From Xylanibacter ruminicola (lineage in GTDB: Bacteria; Bacteroidota; Bacteroidia; Bacteroidales; Bacteroidaceae), in contig SUYC01000002.1 in assembly GCA_015060625.1 (NCBI GenBank), positions 1 through 64,000 on the forward strand: a stretch of DNA of 64,000 nucleotides. Reading direction: 5' to 3'. A program made the position numbers and the translations under genes. Below, piece by piece: positions 35,214 to 44,615 of the stretch (position 1 is the first letter of the stretch; each line of letters opens with the position of its first letter). The notes beneath the pieces were generated by a model, which ran no database searches, was not told where the DNA came from, and saw only the letters and a program-made list of their open reading frames with translations.

Positions 35214-36506
35214 ATGAAACGAACACTATTAATGATGTCCATCGGTTTTTCGATGGTGATACAGGCTCAGGGGTTTAAAACGAATGCGCCTGTTTTCGAG
35301 ACTTCAGCTAAAGACGATATTGCAGCCAACCGATTTTTGGCTGGTAGTAACTACTTGGATTACGATCGACAGCTTTCGGATAAGGCGTTGACACCTGCTC
35401 CAAAAGGTTACGAACCCTACTATATGAGTCATTATGGCCGGCATGGTTCGCGCTGGCTTATCAGCGACGGCAACTACTCGAAACCCATTGCCACCCTGAA
35501 GGCTGCTAAGGAGCAAGGCAAACTGACACCGCTGGGCGAGAAAACACTCGCCACTATCGAAGCTATCTATGCCACAGCCGACAAGCGACTGGGCGACCTG
35601 ACCACTGTGGGCGAACGCCAGCATCATGGCATTGGTAAGCGAATGGTTAAGAATTTTCCTGAAATATTCAAGGCCAAAAACCTGAAAATAGATGCACGCA
35701 GCACCACGGTGAATCGTTGTATTCTTTCGATGATAGCCGAGTGCGAAGAACTGGCAGCTGCCAACCCCACCGCTCAGATTCACAACGACGTGAGCGAGAG
35801 TTTGCAATACTATCTGAACCAGCCTTGGGAAGGTGTGGTGAAGGAGATGGGAAAAACCGGCGATAAGGAAGAACGCGAATATACCCTCAAATGGACGCAT
35901 CCTGAGCGCCTGATGAAGGAACTCTTCAACGATCAGGCCTACGTGTATAATAATGTAAATGCCAGCTCGCTGATGCGCCAGCTGTTCCACGTGGCATGCA
36001 ACATGCAGAGCCACGACACCGATTTAGAGCTCTTCTCGCTGTTTACAGATGATGAGGTTTACGACCTGTGGCGACTGAACAACGTGGGCTGGTATCTCGA
36101 CTACGGCCCATCGCCAGTGTCGGGTGGGAAAATGCCCTTCAGCCAGACCAACCTGTTGAAGAATATCATTGCCACAGCCGACACCGTCACCCAGACTCAG
36201 GCCACCCTGCGTTTTGGCCATGAGGTGTGCGTGATGCCTTTAGCCTGTCTGCTGGAACTCGACAACTGCGGCCTGGCCGTGAGCAATCTCGACGAACTCG
36301 ACACCTATTGGCGCAACTATCGCATCTTCCCCATGGGCTGCAACATCCAGTTGATTTTCTATCGCCCCAAGAGAGGAAAATCAGGCGACATCCTGGTGAA
36401 AGCCCTACTGAACGAGCGCGAGGCCTATCTGCCCATCAAGACCACCCAGTGGCCCTACTACAACTGGCAGGAGCTGCGCCAATATTACCTCAACAAATTA
36501 AAATAA
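35214..36506 (+). CDS. Histidine-type phosphatase, MINPP/phytase-like
   Basis: The 430-residue protein has a signal peptide (MKRTLLMMSIGFSMVIQAQG). The phosphohistidine motif is SHYGRHGSRW near residue 72 and the proton-donor region FGHEVCVMPL near residue 337, matching clade-2 histidine acid phosphatases of the multiple inositol polyphosphate phosphatase type known from gut Bacteroides. It probably releases phosphate from inositol phosphates in the periplasm or at the surface. It is a single-gene unit with its own promoter. Confidence 0.85.
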   Translation: MKRTLLMMSIGFSMVIQAQGFKTNAPVFETSAKDDIAANRFLAGSNYLDYDRQLSDKALTPAPKGYEPYYMSHYGRHGSRWLISDGNYSKPIATLKAAKEQGKLTPLGEKTLATIEAIYATADKRLGDLTTVGERQHHGIGKRMVKNFPEIFKAKNLKIDARSTTVNRCILSMIAECEELAAANPTAQIHNDVSESLQYYLNQPWEGVVKEMGKTGDKEEREYTLKWTHPERLMKELFNDQAYVYNNVNASSLMRQLFHVACNMQSHDTDLELFSLFTDDEVYDLWRLNNVGWYLDYGPSPVSGGKMPFSQTNLLKNIIATADTVTQTQATLRFGHEVCVMPLACLLELDNCGLAVSNLDELDTYWRNYRIFPMGCNIQLIFYRPKRGKSGDILVKALLNEREAYLPIKTTQWPYYNWQELRQYYLNKLK

Positions 36507-36572
36507 CTGTATCGCTACGCCCAAAAGACGCTCAGATGATGCAAAATAATTTAGAATCCATATTTATAGGGA

Positions 36573-36603
36573 TTGCACAAGTCGCAAAGACTGTGTACCT
36601 TTG
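36573..36603 (+). promoter_or_regulatory. Promoter of the hemE operon
   Basis: TTG (36573-36575), a 20-bp spacer and TACCTTTG (36596-36603); ATG at 36618. Confidence 0.8.
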
Positions 36604-36617
36604 CACCCAAAAAAAAT

Positions 36618-37649
36618 ATGGCGCAATATAGCAATCCCTTCTTAGCGGTTATCAATCACGAATCGGCCTGTCGCCCACCGGTATGGATGATGCGACAGGC
36701 TGGTCGCGTGTTGCCACGCTATCGCAATCTCACCAAGACGCATCTTTTCCGCACCATCATGGCCGATGCCAAGCTGGCTGCCGAGGTAACGCTGATGCCT
36801 ATCGACGATATGGGCATGGACGCTGCCATCCTGTTCAGCGATATCCTGGTGATACCTGAGGCACTGGGTGTGAAGGTGGAATGGACCCACGAGGGGCCTG
36901 CTTTCCCGCATCCATTGATGGCAGAAGAGCATCCTGCAGCAGGATTGAACTTTACCCCCTCGCATCTTGACCATGTGGCCGATACGCTGGATGAAATTAT
37001 GCGCCAGAAAAAGGTCGATACCCCTGTGATAGGATTCTGTGGTGGTCCGCTTACCTGCTTGTGCTATATGCTGGGTGGGCGCGATAAAACATTGCAGTTT
37101 ACAGAGGTGGTGCGCTATCTCTACACTCATCGCCAGGAGGCGCTCCAGCTGCTCGAAGCCATTACCAGCGCCAGCGAGGCTTATGTACATCTGCAAGCAG
37201 CTCATGGTATAGATGCTTTCCAGATATTTGAGTCGTTTGCAGGTGTGATATCGGCAGAGCTATATGCCGAGATGGTATTGCCATTTGTGCGCCGTATCAC
37301 CGCTGCTGTTCGGCAGCATGGTTTGCCTGTTATCTTCTTCCCCAAGGGATTCGGCACTGGCATACAGATGCTGAACCAGCAGGACTGCGACTATGTGAGC
37401 ATAGACTGGCAGACACCACTGACCACTGCCCGACAGCTGGTTGCCCCTGCGCTGGGGCTGCAAGGCAATATGGACCCACGCCTGCTGTTTGCATCTCAGC
37501 CTGTTATCGAACAGCATTTGCAGCAGTATCTGGCATTCTTCCGTGAGCATCCCAATTATATTTTTAATCTGGGGCATGGTGTCCACAAAGATACGCCATT
37601 AGAGAATGTGCAGTTCGTAACCGAATGGTTTAGACAAGCACAAAAATAA
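36618..37649 (+). CDS. hemE: Uroporphyrinogen decarboxylase
   Basis: The 343-residue protein converts uroporphyrinogen III to coproporphyrinogen III. The N-terminal signature RPPVWMMRQAGRVLPRYR (near residue 20) carries the conserved Arg residues; the IDDMGMDAAILFSDIL segment holds the catalytic-site Asp; GFCGGPLT and NLGHGV near the C-terminus are family motifs. Length is normal. Start chosen at 36618 because the -7 box ends at 36603. Unusually, it heads an operon with a TonB-dependent receptor, an MFS transporter and a hemD-like gene. Confidence 0.9.
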   Translation: MAQYSNPFLAVINHESACRPPVWMMRQAGRVLPRYRNLTKTHLFRTIMADAKLAAEVTLMPIDDMGMDAAILFSDILVIPEALGVKVEWTHEGPAFPHPLMAEEHPAAGLNFTPSHLDHVADTLDEIMRQKKVDTPVIGFCGGPLTCLCYMLGGRDKTLQFTEVVRYLYTHRQEALQLLEAITSASEAYVHLQAAHGIDAFQIFESFAGVISAELYAEMVLPFVRRITAAVRQHGLPVIFFPKGFGTGIQMLNQQDCDYVSIDWQTPLTTARQLVAPALGLQGNMDPRLLFASQPVIEQHLQQYLAFFREHPNYIFNLGHGVHKDTPLENVQFVTEWFRQAQK

Positions 37650-37670
37650 TCATTATAATTTTCAAAAGGT

Positions 37671-39764
37671 ATGTTTTTAGGATTACTATTATCAGCAATG
37701 TTGGTGGTTGAGGGACCAGAGGGTACTCCCGCCGATACAACCACAGCCCGCTCGTATAAGCTTGACGAGGTGGTGGTAAGTGCGTTTAAGACCAACAAGT
37801 ACGAGTTGGTACCAGTATCGCGCTCTGCCCTTTCGGCGCGTCAGATTAGCAATCAGCAGATAAACGGCATCAAGGAACTGACAGCCGTTATCCCCAATTT
37901 CTATATGCCCGACTATGGTTCGAGAGCCAGTTGCCCCGTGTTTGTACGTGGTGTAGGTAATAAGTCGGACGGTACAGGCATTGGCTTCTACGTGGATGGC
38001 ATGCCCTTCTACGAGCCCCTGTCGTTTGATTGCGATTTGGGCGATGTGGCCTCAGTCGAGGTGTTGCGTGGTCCGCAGGGCACATTGTATGGTCGTAATG
38101 CCATTGGCGGCATCATCAATATCAGCACTCGTAACCCCTTGGAGTATCAGAACACCCGTGTGCGTCTTGGGTATGGACGCTATAACGATTTGCGTACACA
38201 GATATCCAATTACACCAAGGTATCAGATAAGTTCGGCTTTACTTTTGGTGCCCTCTATCATCATAACGATGGTGCTTTCAGAAACGGCTATCTGAACGAG
38301 AAGGTAGATAAGATGAACGAGACCGAGGAGCGTATCGGCCTGTACTATCAGCCTGCCCAAAATTGGTTAGTGCGCCTTACCAGTCATTTTACCTATAGCG
38401 ATCAGGGTGGCTATCCCTATGCTCCAGTGGATGTTGCGACCAATACGCTGCAGGATATCAAGTACAACCGTTACAGCTCATTCCGTCGCCTTATCAGTAC
38501 CAATGGTCTGGGCATCACCTATACAGGTCCCGTGGTAAGTTTCAATAGTCAGACATCATTCCAATATATCAATTCTAAGCAGGCCATCGACCAGGATTTT
38601 ACTGTTAACGATAAGTCGTTTGTCGAGAATGCCCGTCATCAGAATATGCTGTCGCAGGAGTTCACTCTCAAATCGAGTGGCGATAGTCGCTACCAATGGG
38701 TGATTGGTGCCTTTGGTATGATGGAGCATGTGGATCGTACGGTGGATAACTTCTCGCCATCAGCAGGTTCACTTAGTCATACCAAGTATTGTGTACCTAC
38801 CAGTTCTCTGGCTTTTTATCATCAGAGCACCTATAACATCTGGCGTGGTCTTTCGGCTACTGCAGGTATCCGTTTTGATTATGAGCATGCCAAGACCAAT
38901 TATGATAATATGAAGTTGACAGCATCTCCATTTGCTAATGGTAATTTTGTCTTAATCGATTTCATACCATCGGCCACAGGTGAATCTTTTGAGAGCAGTA
39001 AGGACTTTACACAGGTAACACCTAAGTTTACTCTGCAGTATCTTACAACCGAGGATAACCTCTATTATTTGTCAGTAACCCGTGGTTACAAGCCTGGTGG
39101 TTTCAATAAGTCGTTCTCTTCATTCGATGAGCGTTCATATGAGCCGGAATACAGTTGGAACTACGAGGTTGGTGCCAGCATAAACCTGCTGAACAATCTG
39201 CTTACCCTGAGTGCCGACTTGTTCTATATCGACTGGCGTCACATGCAGATTACTTCTACCATTACAGGTGTGGGCAATATCACCACCAATGCTGGACATA
39301 CAGACAGCAAGGGTGCCGAGTTGAATGTGATTGTACGTCCTGTTGAGGGGTTGCAGTTCACAGCCAATTATGGATATACTTATGCCCGTTTCCTCTCCTA
39401 TGTAAAGAGTGCAAGCGTAGATTATACCAATCATCGCCTGCCTATGGTGCCCAACCATACATTGAGCCTCGATGCCAACTACACCATCAACCCCACAGGC
39501 TGGTTGGATCGCGTGATGTTTAACGTTGGTTTGCGTGGTTTGGGTCGTATCTACTGGGCCGAGGATAATCTTGTAAGTCAGGACTTCTATACCACACTCA
39601 ACGCCAAGGTGGCCCTTACTAAGGGTATTGTTACTTGGGAAGTATGGGGCAAGAATCTGACTGATACCAACTATATGGCTTACGGCTTTAAGTCGTCAAC
39701 CGGCAATTATGCCCAGGCAGGCAAGCCATTGATGTTTGGAACCACGATCGAGTTAAATTTCTAA
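37671..39764 (+). CDS. TonB-dependent outer-membrane receptor
   Basis: The 697-residue protein has a short signal-like start (MFLGLLLSAMLVVEG), a TonB-box-like segment SYKLDEVVVSAF, and a plug domain (about 45-165) ending SVEVLRGPQGTLYGRNAIGGIINI. The 22-strand barrel ends MFGTTIELNF. It lacks the carboxypeptidase-like N-terminal domain of SusC proteins, so it resembles siderophore/heme/cobalamin receptors more than glycan receptors. It is 21 bp after hemE and 15 bp before the MFS gene; a tetrapyrrole or metal-chelate ligand is the best inference. Confidence 0.88.
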   Translation: MFLGLLLSAMLVVEGPEGTPADTTTARSYKLDEVVVSAFKTNKYELVPVSRSALSARQISNQQINGIKELTAVIPNFYMPDYGSRASCPVFVRGVGNKSDGTGIGFYVDGMPFYEPLSFDCDLGDVASVEVLRGPQGTLYGRNAIGGIINISTRNPLEYQNTRVRLGYGRYNDLRTQISNYTKVSDKFGFTFGALYHHNDGAFRNGYLNEKVDKMNETEERIGLYYQPAQNWLVRLTSHFTYSDQGGYPYAPVDVATNTLQDIKYNRYSSFRRLISTNGLGITYTGPVVSFNSQTSFQYINSKQAIDQDFTVNDKSFVENARHQNMLSQEFTLKSSGDSRYQWVIGAFGMMEHVDRTVDNFSPSAGSLSHTKYCVPTSSLAFYHQSTYNIWRGLSATAGIRFDYEHAKTNYDNMKLTASPFANGNFVLIDFIPSATGESFESSKDFTQVTPKFTLQYLTTEDNLYYLSVTRGYKPGGFNKSFSSFDERSYEPEYSWNYEVGASINLLNNLLTLSADLFYIDWRHMQITSTITGVGNITTNAGHTDSKGAELNVIVRPVEGLQFTANYGYTYARFLSYVKSASVDYTNHRLPMVPNHTLSLDANYTINPTGWLDRVMFNVGLRGLGRIYWAEDNLVSQDFYTTLNAKVALTKGIVTWEVWGKNLTDTNYMAYGFKSSTGNYAQAGKPLMFGTTIELNF

Positions 39765-39779
39765 ACCACCAATAGTTTC

Positions 39780-41006
39780 ATGGCAACACCCACCAGCGTA
39801 AATAATGTAAGAAAACTGAATCTCGCTACGTTTTTCTGTCTCTACATAGCGCAGTTCATCCCATCCACATTTATCACCACAGCCATGCAGGTTAGTATGC
39901 GCCAGGCCAATTACGGTCTGGCCACTATTGGCTTGCTGCATCTGGTTCATATCCCCTGGCTCGTAAAATTTCTTTGGGCACCAATGGTAGATCGCCAGTG
40001 TTCTAATCTGCTCAACTACCGTCGTTTCATCCTGCTGATGGAGTCGGTTTATGCCCTCTCCATCATGTGTATAGGATTATTGGATATCTCAGCAGATATC
40101 TACTTCATCTTTGTGCTGGTGTTTATATCGATGTTTGCATCTGCCACACAGGATATTGCTACCGATGGTTTGGCGGTAAGAGCCTTTGGCAAAGGTGATC
40201 ACAGCGCTGTGAACAGTATGCAGTCGATGGGGCGTTACGCTGGTGCTTTCCTTGGTAGTGGCATTTTTATCGTGATGCTCGACCATTTTGGCTGGAGCGT
40301 GGTGTTCCCCCTGTTAGGTCTGGTGGCCTGGTTCATGGTGGTGCCATTGCAGTTTAATAAGAAGATACATATTGAGCCGCGTTCGCCCAAGCAGCGCGCC
40401 AAATTGATGGATTTCTTGTGGTTCTTCAAGCGTAAGGAAATCATCCCCCACGTAGTCTTCCTGCTGCTCTATTTCATGGGCATTATCGGCATTATAGCCA
40501 ATGTGCGCCCTTATATGGTGGATTTAGGCTATAATATGAAGGAGATAGGTGTGTGGTTTGGTATGGTGGGCACAGCCACCTCGTTCTTTATGGCTTGGGT
40601 GGCCCATGTGTTCATTCGCCGTATCGGCATGTATCGAGCCCGTTTGATAGTGGCTTTCATGATTGTTACAGCCCCATTGTATTTCCTGCTGTTGACGTTT
40701 ATAGCCCCCACACTCCCCATGCTGGTAGGTGGATTGCTGTTGGTTAAGACGTGTCACGCTTTTGCTTCGATAGTGGTTTATACCACAGCGATGGACTGTG
40801 TGCGCGAGGGGCGCGAGGGTACCGACTTCACCATTCAGGTGGTGGTGGTTCATCTCAGTTCGTCGCTCATCTCGATTATCTCAGGTGGTGTAGGTGAGTG
40901 GCTCGACTATCGTGGCCTTTATCTCATCGAGTTGAGCATTGCGCTCATCAGTCTGGTATATGTAATCCGTGTGTTTAAACCCAATCAGATGCTGGCCAAA
41001 TGGTGA
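39780..41006 (+). CDS. MFS transporter, AmpG/RhtX-like
   Basis: The 408-residue protein has 12 predicted spans. LKFLWAPMVDRQ (near residue 62) and FASATQDIATDGLAVRAF (near residue 120) are characteristic of the AmpG/acetyl-CoA-transporter branch, which includes siderophore importers of the RhtX/FptX kind. Following the receptor gene directly, it is a good candidate for carrying the receptor's ligand across the inner membrane. The stop overlaps the hemD-like start by 7 bp. Confidence 0.85.
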   Translation: MATPTSVNNVRKLNLATFFCLYIAQFIPSTFITTAMQVSMRQANYGLATIGLLHLVHIPWLVKFLWAPMVDRQCSNLLNYRRFILLMESVYALSIMCIGLLDISADIYFIFVLVFISMFASATQDIATDGLAVRAFGKGDHSAVNSMQSMGRYAGAFLGSGIFIVMLDHFGWSVVFPLLGLVAWFMVVPLQFNKKIHIEPRSPKQRAKLMDFLWFFKRKEIIPHVVFLLLYFMGIIGIIANVRPYMVDLGYNMKEIGVWFGMVGTATSFFMAWVAHVFIRRIGMYRARLIVAFMIVTAPLYFLLLTFIAPTLPMLVGGLLLVKTCHAFASIVVYTTAMDCVREGREGTDFTIQVVVVHLSSSLISIISGGVGEWLDYRGLYLIELSIALISLVYVIRVFKPNQMLAKW

Positions 41007-41782
41007 AACGTGTTTTATTTACAGCGCCCGACACTTATCACACAAGTCTGCACGAGGCCTTTAGCAGGCGCCCTTCATGCAGTTTCCACCCGATGTTTGT
41101 GCCATTTATCAGCAGTTCTTTGCTGCCTCCAGGTGCCACTTTCCTGCCATTCTGCAGTCAGCTGGCATCCTACGATTATATTATCTGCACCAGCATCATG
41201 GCTGTGAGAGCCCTTAACTCGGCAGGGGTAGATAGCGCTCTTATTGATGGAAAGGTGATAGCCATCGGTAAAGACCAGAAAGCCGTGCAGGCGTTGCTGG
41301 GCGTTGCTGTGGCATTGCCCCAGGCCAAACCAAGTTTAATGGGAATTATCGAGGCTTTGCAGAACGAGCAGGCCCTGCAGTCGAAGCGTATCGCTGTGCT
41401 ATGGCCAAAATTCAGCGGCCTGCCTGTTCCGCCTACCATCACTAATTTTCAAAAGAATCTGGATGCCACAGGTGCCGACATCTCGTATGTTTATTGTTAT
41501 CGCACCACAGCGATGAGTGATGAGTACTATGCTGAAACAGCCGAAGCTCTGCACAACGGTCATATCAGCGCAGTAGCCATTACCAGTGGTGGCGAGGCCT
41601 ATGTGTTATCAAGAATTCTGGCGTTTGCCGAGGCGCAAGGCAAGCCTGTTAACGTGCCTATCTATTCGTTTGGTCCTTACACCACCCGATGCGCCCAAGA
41701 GGCAGGACTAAGCATAACAGGAACCTCGCCCAACCACTATTGTTTTGCGGATTTTATTGATTATCTCGAAACAAAGCTATAA
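41000..41782 (+). CDS. hemD: Uroporphyrinogen-III synthase-like (HemD) protein
   Basis: The 260-residue two-lobed protein fits HemD: DYIICTSIMAVRAL near residue 55 (the family's 'TS..av..l'), KVIAIGKDQKAVQALLG near residue 85, SKRIAVLWPK at the lobe switch, YCYRTTA near residue 165, and AVAITSGGEAYVLSRIL near residue 192. HemD closes hydroxymethylbilane to uroporphyrinogen III, the substrate of the hemE product at the operon start. HemD sequences diverge strongly, so the call is moderate. The gene ends 2 bp before the convergent DUF3108 gene. Confidence 0.7.
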   Translation: MVKRVLFTAPDTYHTSLHEAFSRRPSCSFHPMFVPFISSSLLPPGATFLPFCSQLASYDYIICTSIMAVRALNSAGVDSALIDGKVIAIGKDQKAVQALLGVAVALPQAKPSLMGIIEALQNEQALQSKRIAVLWPKFSGLPVPPTITNFQKNLDATGADISYVYCYRTTAMSDEYYAETAEALHNGHISAVAITSGGEAYVLSRILAFAEAQGKPVNVPIYSFGPYTTRCAQEAGLSITGTSPNHYCFADFIDYLETKL

Positions 41783-41784
41783 CC

Positions 41785-42594
41785 CTATTTGATTCTTGAG
41801 GTCATTGCGCTGCGAACACCTTTATAATTATTCAGGTAGGCCTTGGCACTTCCGAACGAAAGGAACATGTCGAGGCGTACAGGTATGTGGTTCTGATCGT
41901 CGGTGATGTAGAAACGGATAAGCTCATGACTTTTTCCGTCTTCTCGCTCATAGAACGACATCACCAGGCAGCGGAATTTCTCCTTCGTACCATTCATCTT
42001 AAAGGTTTCACGACCGCGGAACTCCAGCCACGAATTCGACAGATTGCGTGCATCGCTGATAGGGGTAGGGATAACTTGACCCTTCTTGAGCCTTGAACCA
42101 TCAAAGTTGCGGGCACGCAGGAAGATCGACATCATATCGTAGATACAGTTACGATAGGCGCTGGTTTTCCAATGCTGTTCGCCGTCGGCATCGATGCGAT
42201 GCTTCTTCAGCTGGCAGTTGCCATTAGGATAACTGTACCATATCTCATCTACATAGTATCTGCTTCCCTCTCTGGCACCCTTGCGGAAGTACATAGGCGA
42301 AAGATCGGGATTGCAGTACGACAGTAGCGTATCGCGCATCGTAAAGTACTTGTCGAGTTTGGAGTTGCCACGTGTAATCAGATATGATTTCCACGCATCT
42401 TTGCCTTCAAACTTGGTCATCTTAGTATCCATCTGGGCCGATCCTACCTTTACCCATATAAACTGCCAGTTAAAGTAAAGGTCGTACTCCAGGCTTTCGC
42501 CGCTTTTAAAGGCGGTATTGGCTATTCCACACTGGGCGTGGGCCGAAAGGCTTGTGCCCAGCAAAATCATCAGCGAAAGAATGATCTTTTTCAT
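41785..42594 (-). CDS. Exported DUF3108-family protein
   Basis: The 269-residue protein has a signal peptide (MKKIILSLMILLGTSLSAHAQ) and the DUF3108 beta-rich body: AFKSGESLEYDLYFNWQFIWVKVGSAQM and IRFYITDDQNHIPVRLDMFLSFGSAKAYL. These periplasmic proteins have no assigned biochemical function. It overlaps the upstream Ig-like lipoprotein gene by 4 bp, so the two are likely co-translated. Confidence 0.8.
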   Translation of the reverse strand: MKKIILSLMILLGTSLSAHAQCGIANTAFKSGESLEYDLYFNWQFIWVKVGSAQMDTKMTKFEGKDAWKSYLITRGNSKLDKYFTMRDTLLSYCNPDLSPMYFRKGAREGSRYYVDEIWYSYPNGNCQLKKHRIDADGEQHWKTSAYRNCIYDMMSIFLRARNFDGSRLKKGQVIPTPISDARNLSNSWLEFRGRETFKMNGTKEKFRCLVMSFYEREDGKSHELIRFYITDDQNHIPVRLDMFLSFGSAKAYLNNYKGVRSAMTSRIK

Positions 42595-44588
42595 TTCTTG
42601 CTATCTACATTTATACCCTTGTCCTTCAGGTATTCTATACCTAATTGGCGGGCGCGTTCTACATTTCTGTTCTTTAATTTTTTGGCAGCCTCGGGTTTCT
42701 GCTTGGTTATCTTCTCTGGCTTCTGCTTATACACGGGAACAGCCGTTACGTTCCAGTTCAGATTCACATCCCACTTGGCTTTGCCTTCTATTTCGCGAGG
42801 ATAGTAGTAAACAGCCTCGGCCTGACGGTCTTCGGCATAGTTTCCTGTATCCCAGATGCCATTACCATTGCTGTCGATAAAGGCATTTACGTAGTACTTC
42901 TCAGGTTTCAGATATTTAAACTCGGCCACATGTTTTTTTACATGGGTTTGTTTTACTACTTTATCCGAACCATTGAGCAGCTGAACCACCATCGCAGAAT
43001 CTTCTACGCCCGAGATGTTCAGTTTCAGCGTGCCGTATTCGTCCTCGCCTTTGACCTTGATACCTTGTTTATAGCCGTTCGAAACGTTACCATAGATATC
43101 CACGAAAGCGGCAGAATCTATCTCCAGACTATACTCTATGCCTGGACGCCAGTCGGCCAGAATCTGGTAGTTTCTGATTTGATGAGGGATAGGCTCCATA
43201 CGGCAATCGGATTCGTACCACACCGAGTCGATCATCGAATAGAGATGAACTGCAGCCGTATCGCAATGTTGCAAAGGTGCAGGCATTCCTACCCCGATAA
43301 CCTTATCGGGATCCATCTGTGACGGCACATCGAATTTGGGCGACAACGGTTTCTCGTGCCATACGGAGTCGTAAGGCATATTGCGTTTCTTTTTCTTTTC
43401 CTGCTCCTTCATCCATTGCTCCATCTCCTTGGCCTTTTCTTTCTGGCGCTTGGCGTATGGTGTCTTGGCAAGCGATTCGATAGTGTCGGTCTGATTGATG
43501 AGCATACCTGTGGAGTCGGATATCTGGTAACTGATTTCCATCCGTAGGGTATCCTGATTCACCAGCGTGGTATCACGCAGCCAGTAATGGATGGTGTCTT
43601 GTTTCTCGTTAGTCTCAATCACAAAAGCATCGTTACTATCGAAGTTCAAGCCTTTGATGACAGGCAATTCGGGATGTCCATAGCTGAAATACATCGAGAA
43701 CTTATTGGCCTCTACACGTTCGGTCTTGATGAGGAAACGGTCGGTAAGCACCTGGGTGAATGCCAGTAGCGTGATGTCGTCGGGCAGGAAATGGGTGTAA
43801 GGCACCTTCAGCAGCGCATCAATGTGCAGCGAGTCGCGCCAAACGGTATCGGTACGTACATCGGGCTTTGAGCTAGGTTCAAACGTCTGGTGGTTAAAAG
43901 CAATCATCTCGCTCTTCTGTGTGAAACGGAAGTCGCCATCGGCATCCTGCAAGGCATAAGCACGATAGGTGCCAGGAGCCACACCTTTGATAACGAAGTG
44001 ACCGCGACTGTCGGTGCGCGATACACGCAGCATGGGTTTGGTTTGGAAGGCCGAATCGGCCAGGTCGTTATACAAACCAACCATCATGCCTTTGATAGGT
44101 TCGAGATTGCTGGCATCGAGCACATAGCCCGATACCTCGAAGGTATCAATTTTTTCGCCAGTAGAGAAGCTATAGGTATAGCTGCCCATGGGGTTGTTTT
44201 CGTTGTTGTCGCTGATAGCATCGCTAAAATCGATGGTGTAGGTGGTATTCTCCATCAGCGAGTCCTGCAACTCCACAACAATCTTTTTGCCCGCAGCTTT
44301 GATGTCGGGAACTTCGAGCTGTGGAGGCGACACAATCACCTTATTGGTAGCATCGGTAAGTTTGATGTACTCATCGAATAGGATGGTAATCTTCTTGGTG
44401 TTGATGTTGGTGGCCTGATCGGCAGGTATGGCACTCAGCACCTTTGGCGGGTCGTCGTCATACCAGCCTCCATCGGGCTGTCCCATGCGGGCGCAAGCTG
44501 CAAAAAGTATAAAGGTAAAAAGGTAAAAGGGTAAAAAGCGACCTTTATCCTTAATCCTTTTTATGATAAAACTAAATCTTTCTTTCAT
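42591..44588 (-). CDS. Ig-like domain lipoprotein (SbsA Ig-like)
   Basis: The 665-residue protein has a lipoprotein signal ending LFAAC near residue 32. A bacterial Ig-like domain follows (PPKVLSAIPADQATNINTKKITILFDEYI; residues 45-150). A carboxypeptidase-regulatory-like domain comes next (SGYVLDASNLEPIKGMMVGLY...; about 190-260), with a long beta-rich region after it. It ends in a Lys-rich tail. Members of this group are surface lipoproteins without known function in Bacteroidetes. The signal-peptide codons contain an 8-bp tandem repeat (about 44503-44542) that could allow length variation. Confidence 0.75.
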   Translation of the reverse strand: MKERFSFIIKRIKDKGRFLPFYLFTFILFAACARMGQPDGGWYDDDPPKVLSAIPADQATNINTKKITILFDEYIKLTDATNKVIVSPPQLEVPDIKAAGKKIVVELQDSLMENTTYTIDFSDAISDNNENNPMGSYTYSFSTGEKIDTFEVSGYVLDASNLEPIKGMMVGLYNDLADSAFQTKPMLRVSRTDSRGHFVIKGVAPGTYRAYALQDADGDFRFTQKSEMIAFNHQTFEPSSKPDVRTDTVWRDSLHIDALLKVPYTHFLPDDITLLAFTQVLTDRFLIKTERVEANKFSMYFSYGHPELPVIKGLNFDSNDAFVIETNEKQDTIHYWLRDTTLVNQDTLRMEISYQISDSTGMLINQTDTIESLAKTPYAKRQKEKAKEMEQWMKEQEKKKKRNMPYDSVWHEKPLSPKFDVPSQMDPDKVIGVGMPAPLQHCDTAAVHLYSMIDSVWYESDCRMEPIPHQIRNYQILADWRPGIEYSLEIDSAAFVDIYGNVSNGYKQGIKVKGEDEYGTLKLNISGVEDSAMVVQLLNGSDKVVKQTHVKKHVAEFKYLKPEKYYVNAFIDSNGNGIWDTGNYAEDRQAEAVYYYPREIEGKAKWDVNLNWNVTAVPVYKQKPEKITKQKPEAAKKLKNRNVERARQLGIEYLKDKGINVDSKK
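44503..44542 (-). repeat. Imperfect 8-bp tandem repeat in a signal-peptide coding region
   Basis: AAAGGTAA occurs twice (44511-44518, 44519-44526), followed by AAGGGTAA (44527-44534) and flanked by weaker copies. The unit is not a multiple of three, so copy-number change would shift the reading frame. Confidence 0.5.
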
Positions 44589-44615
44589 TATTTTCTTTTT
44601 TACCTTTTTACTTTC

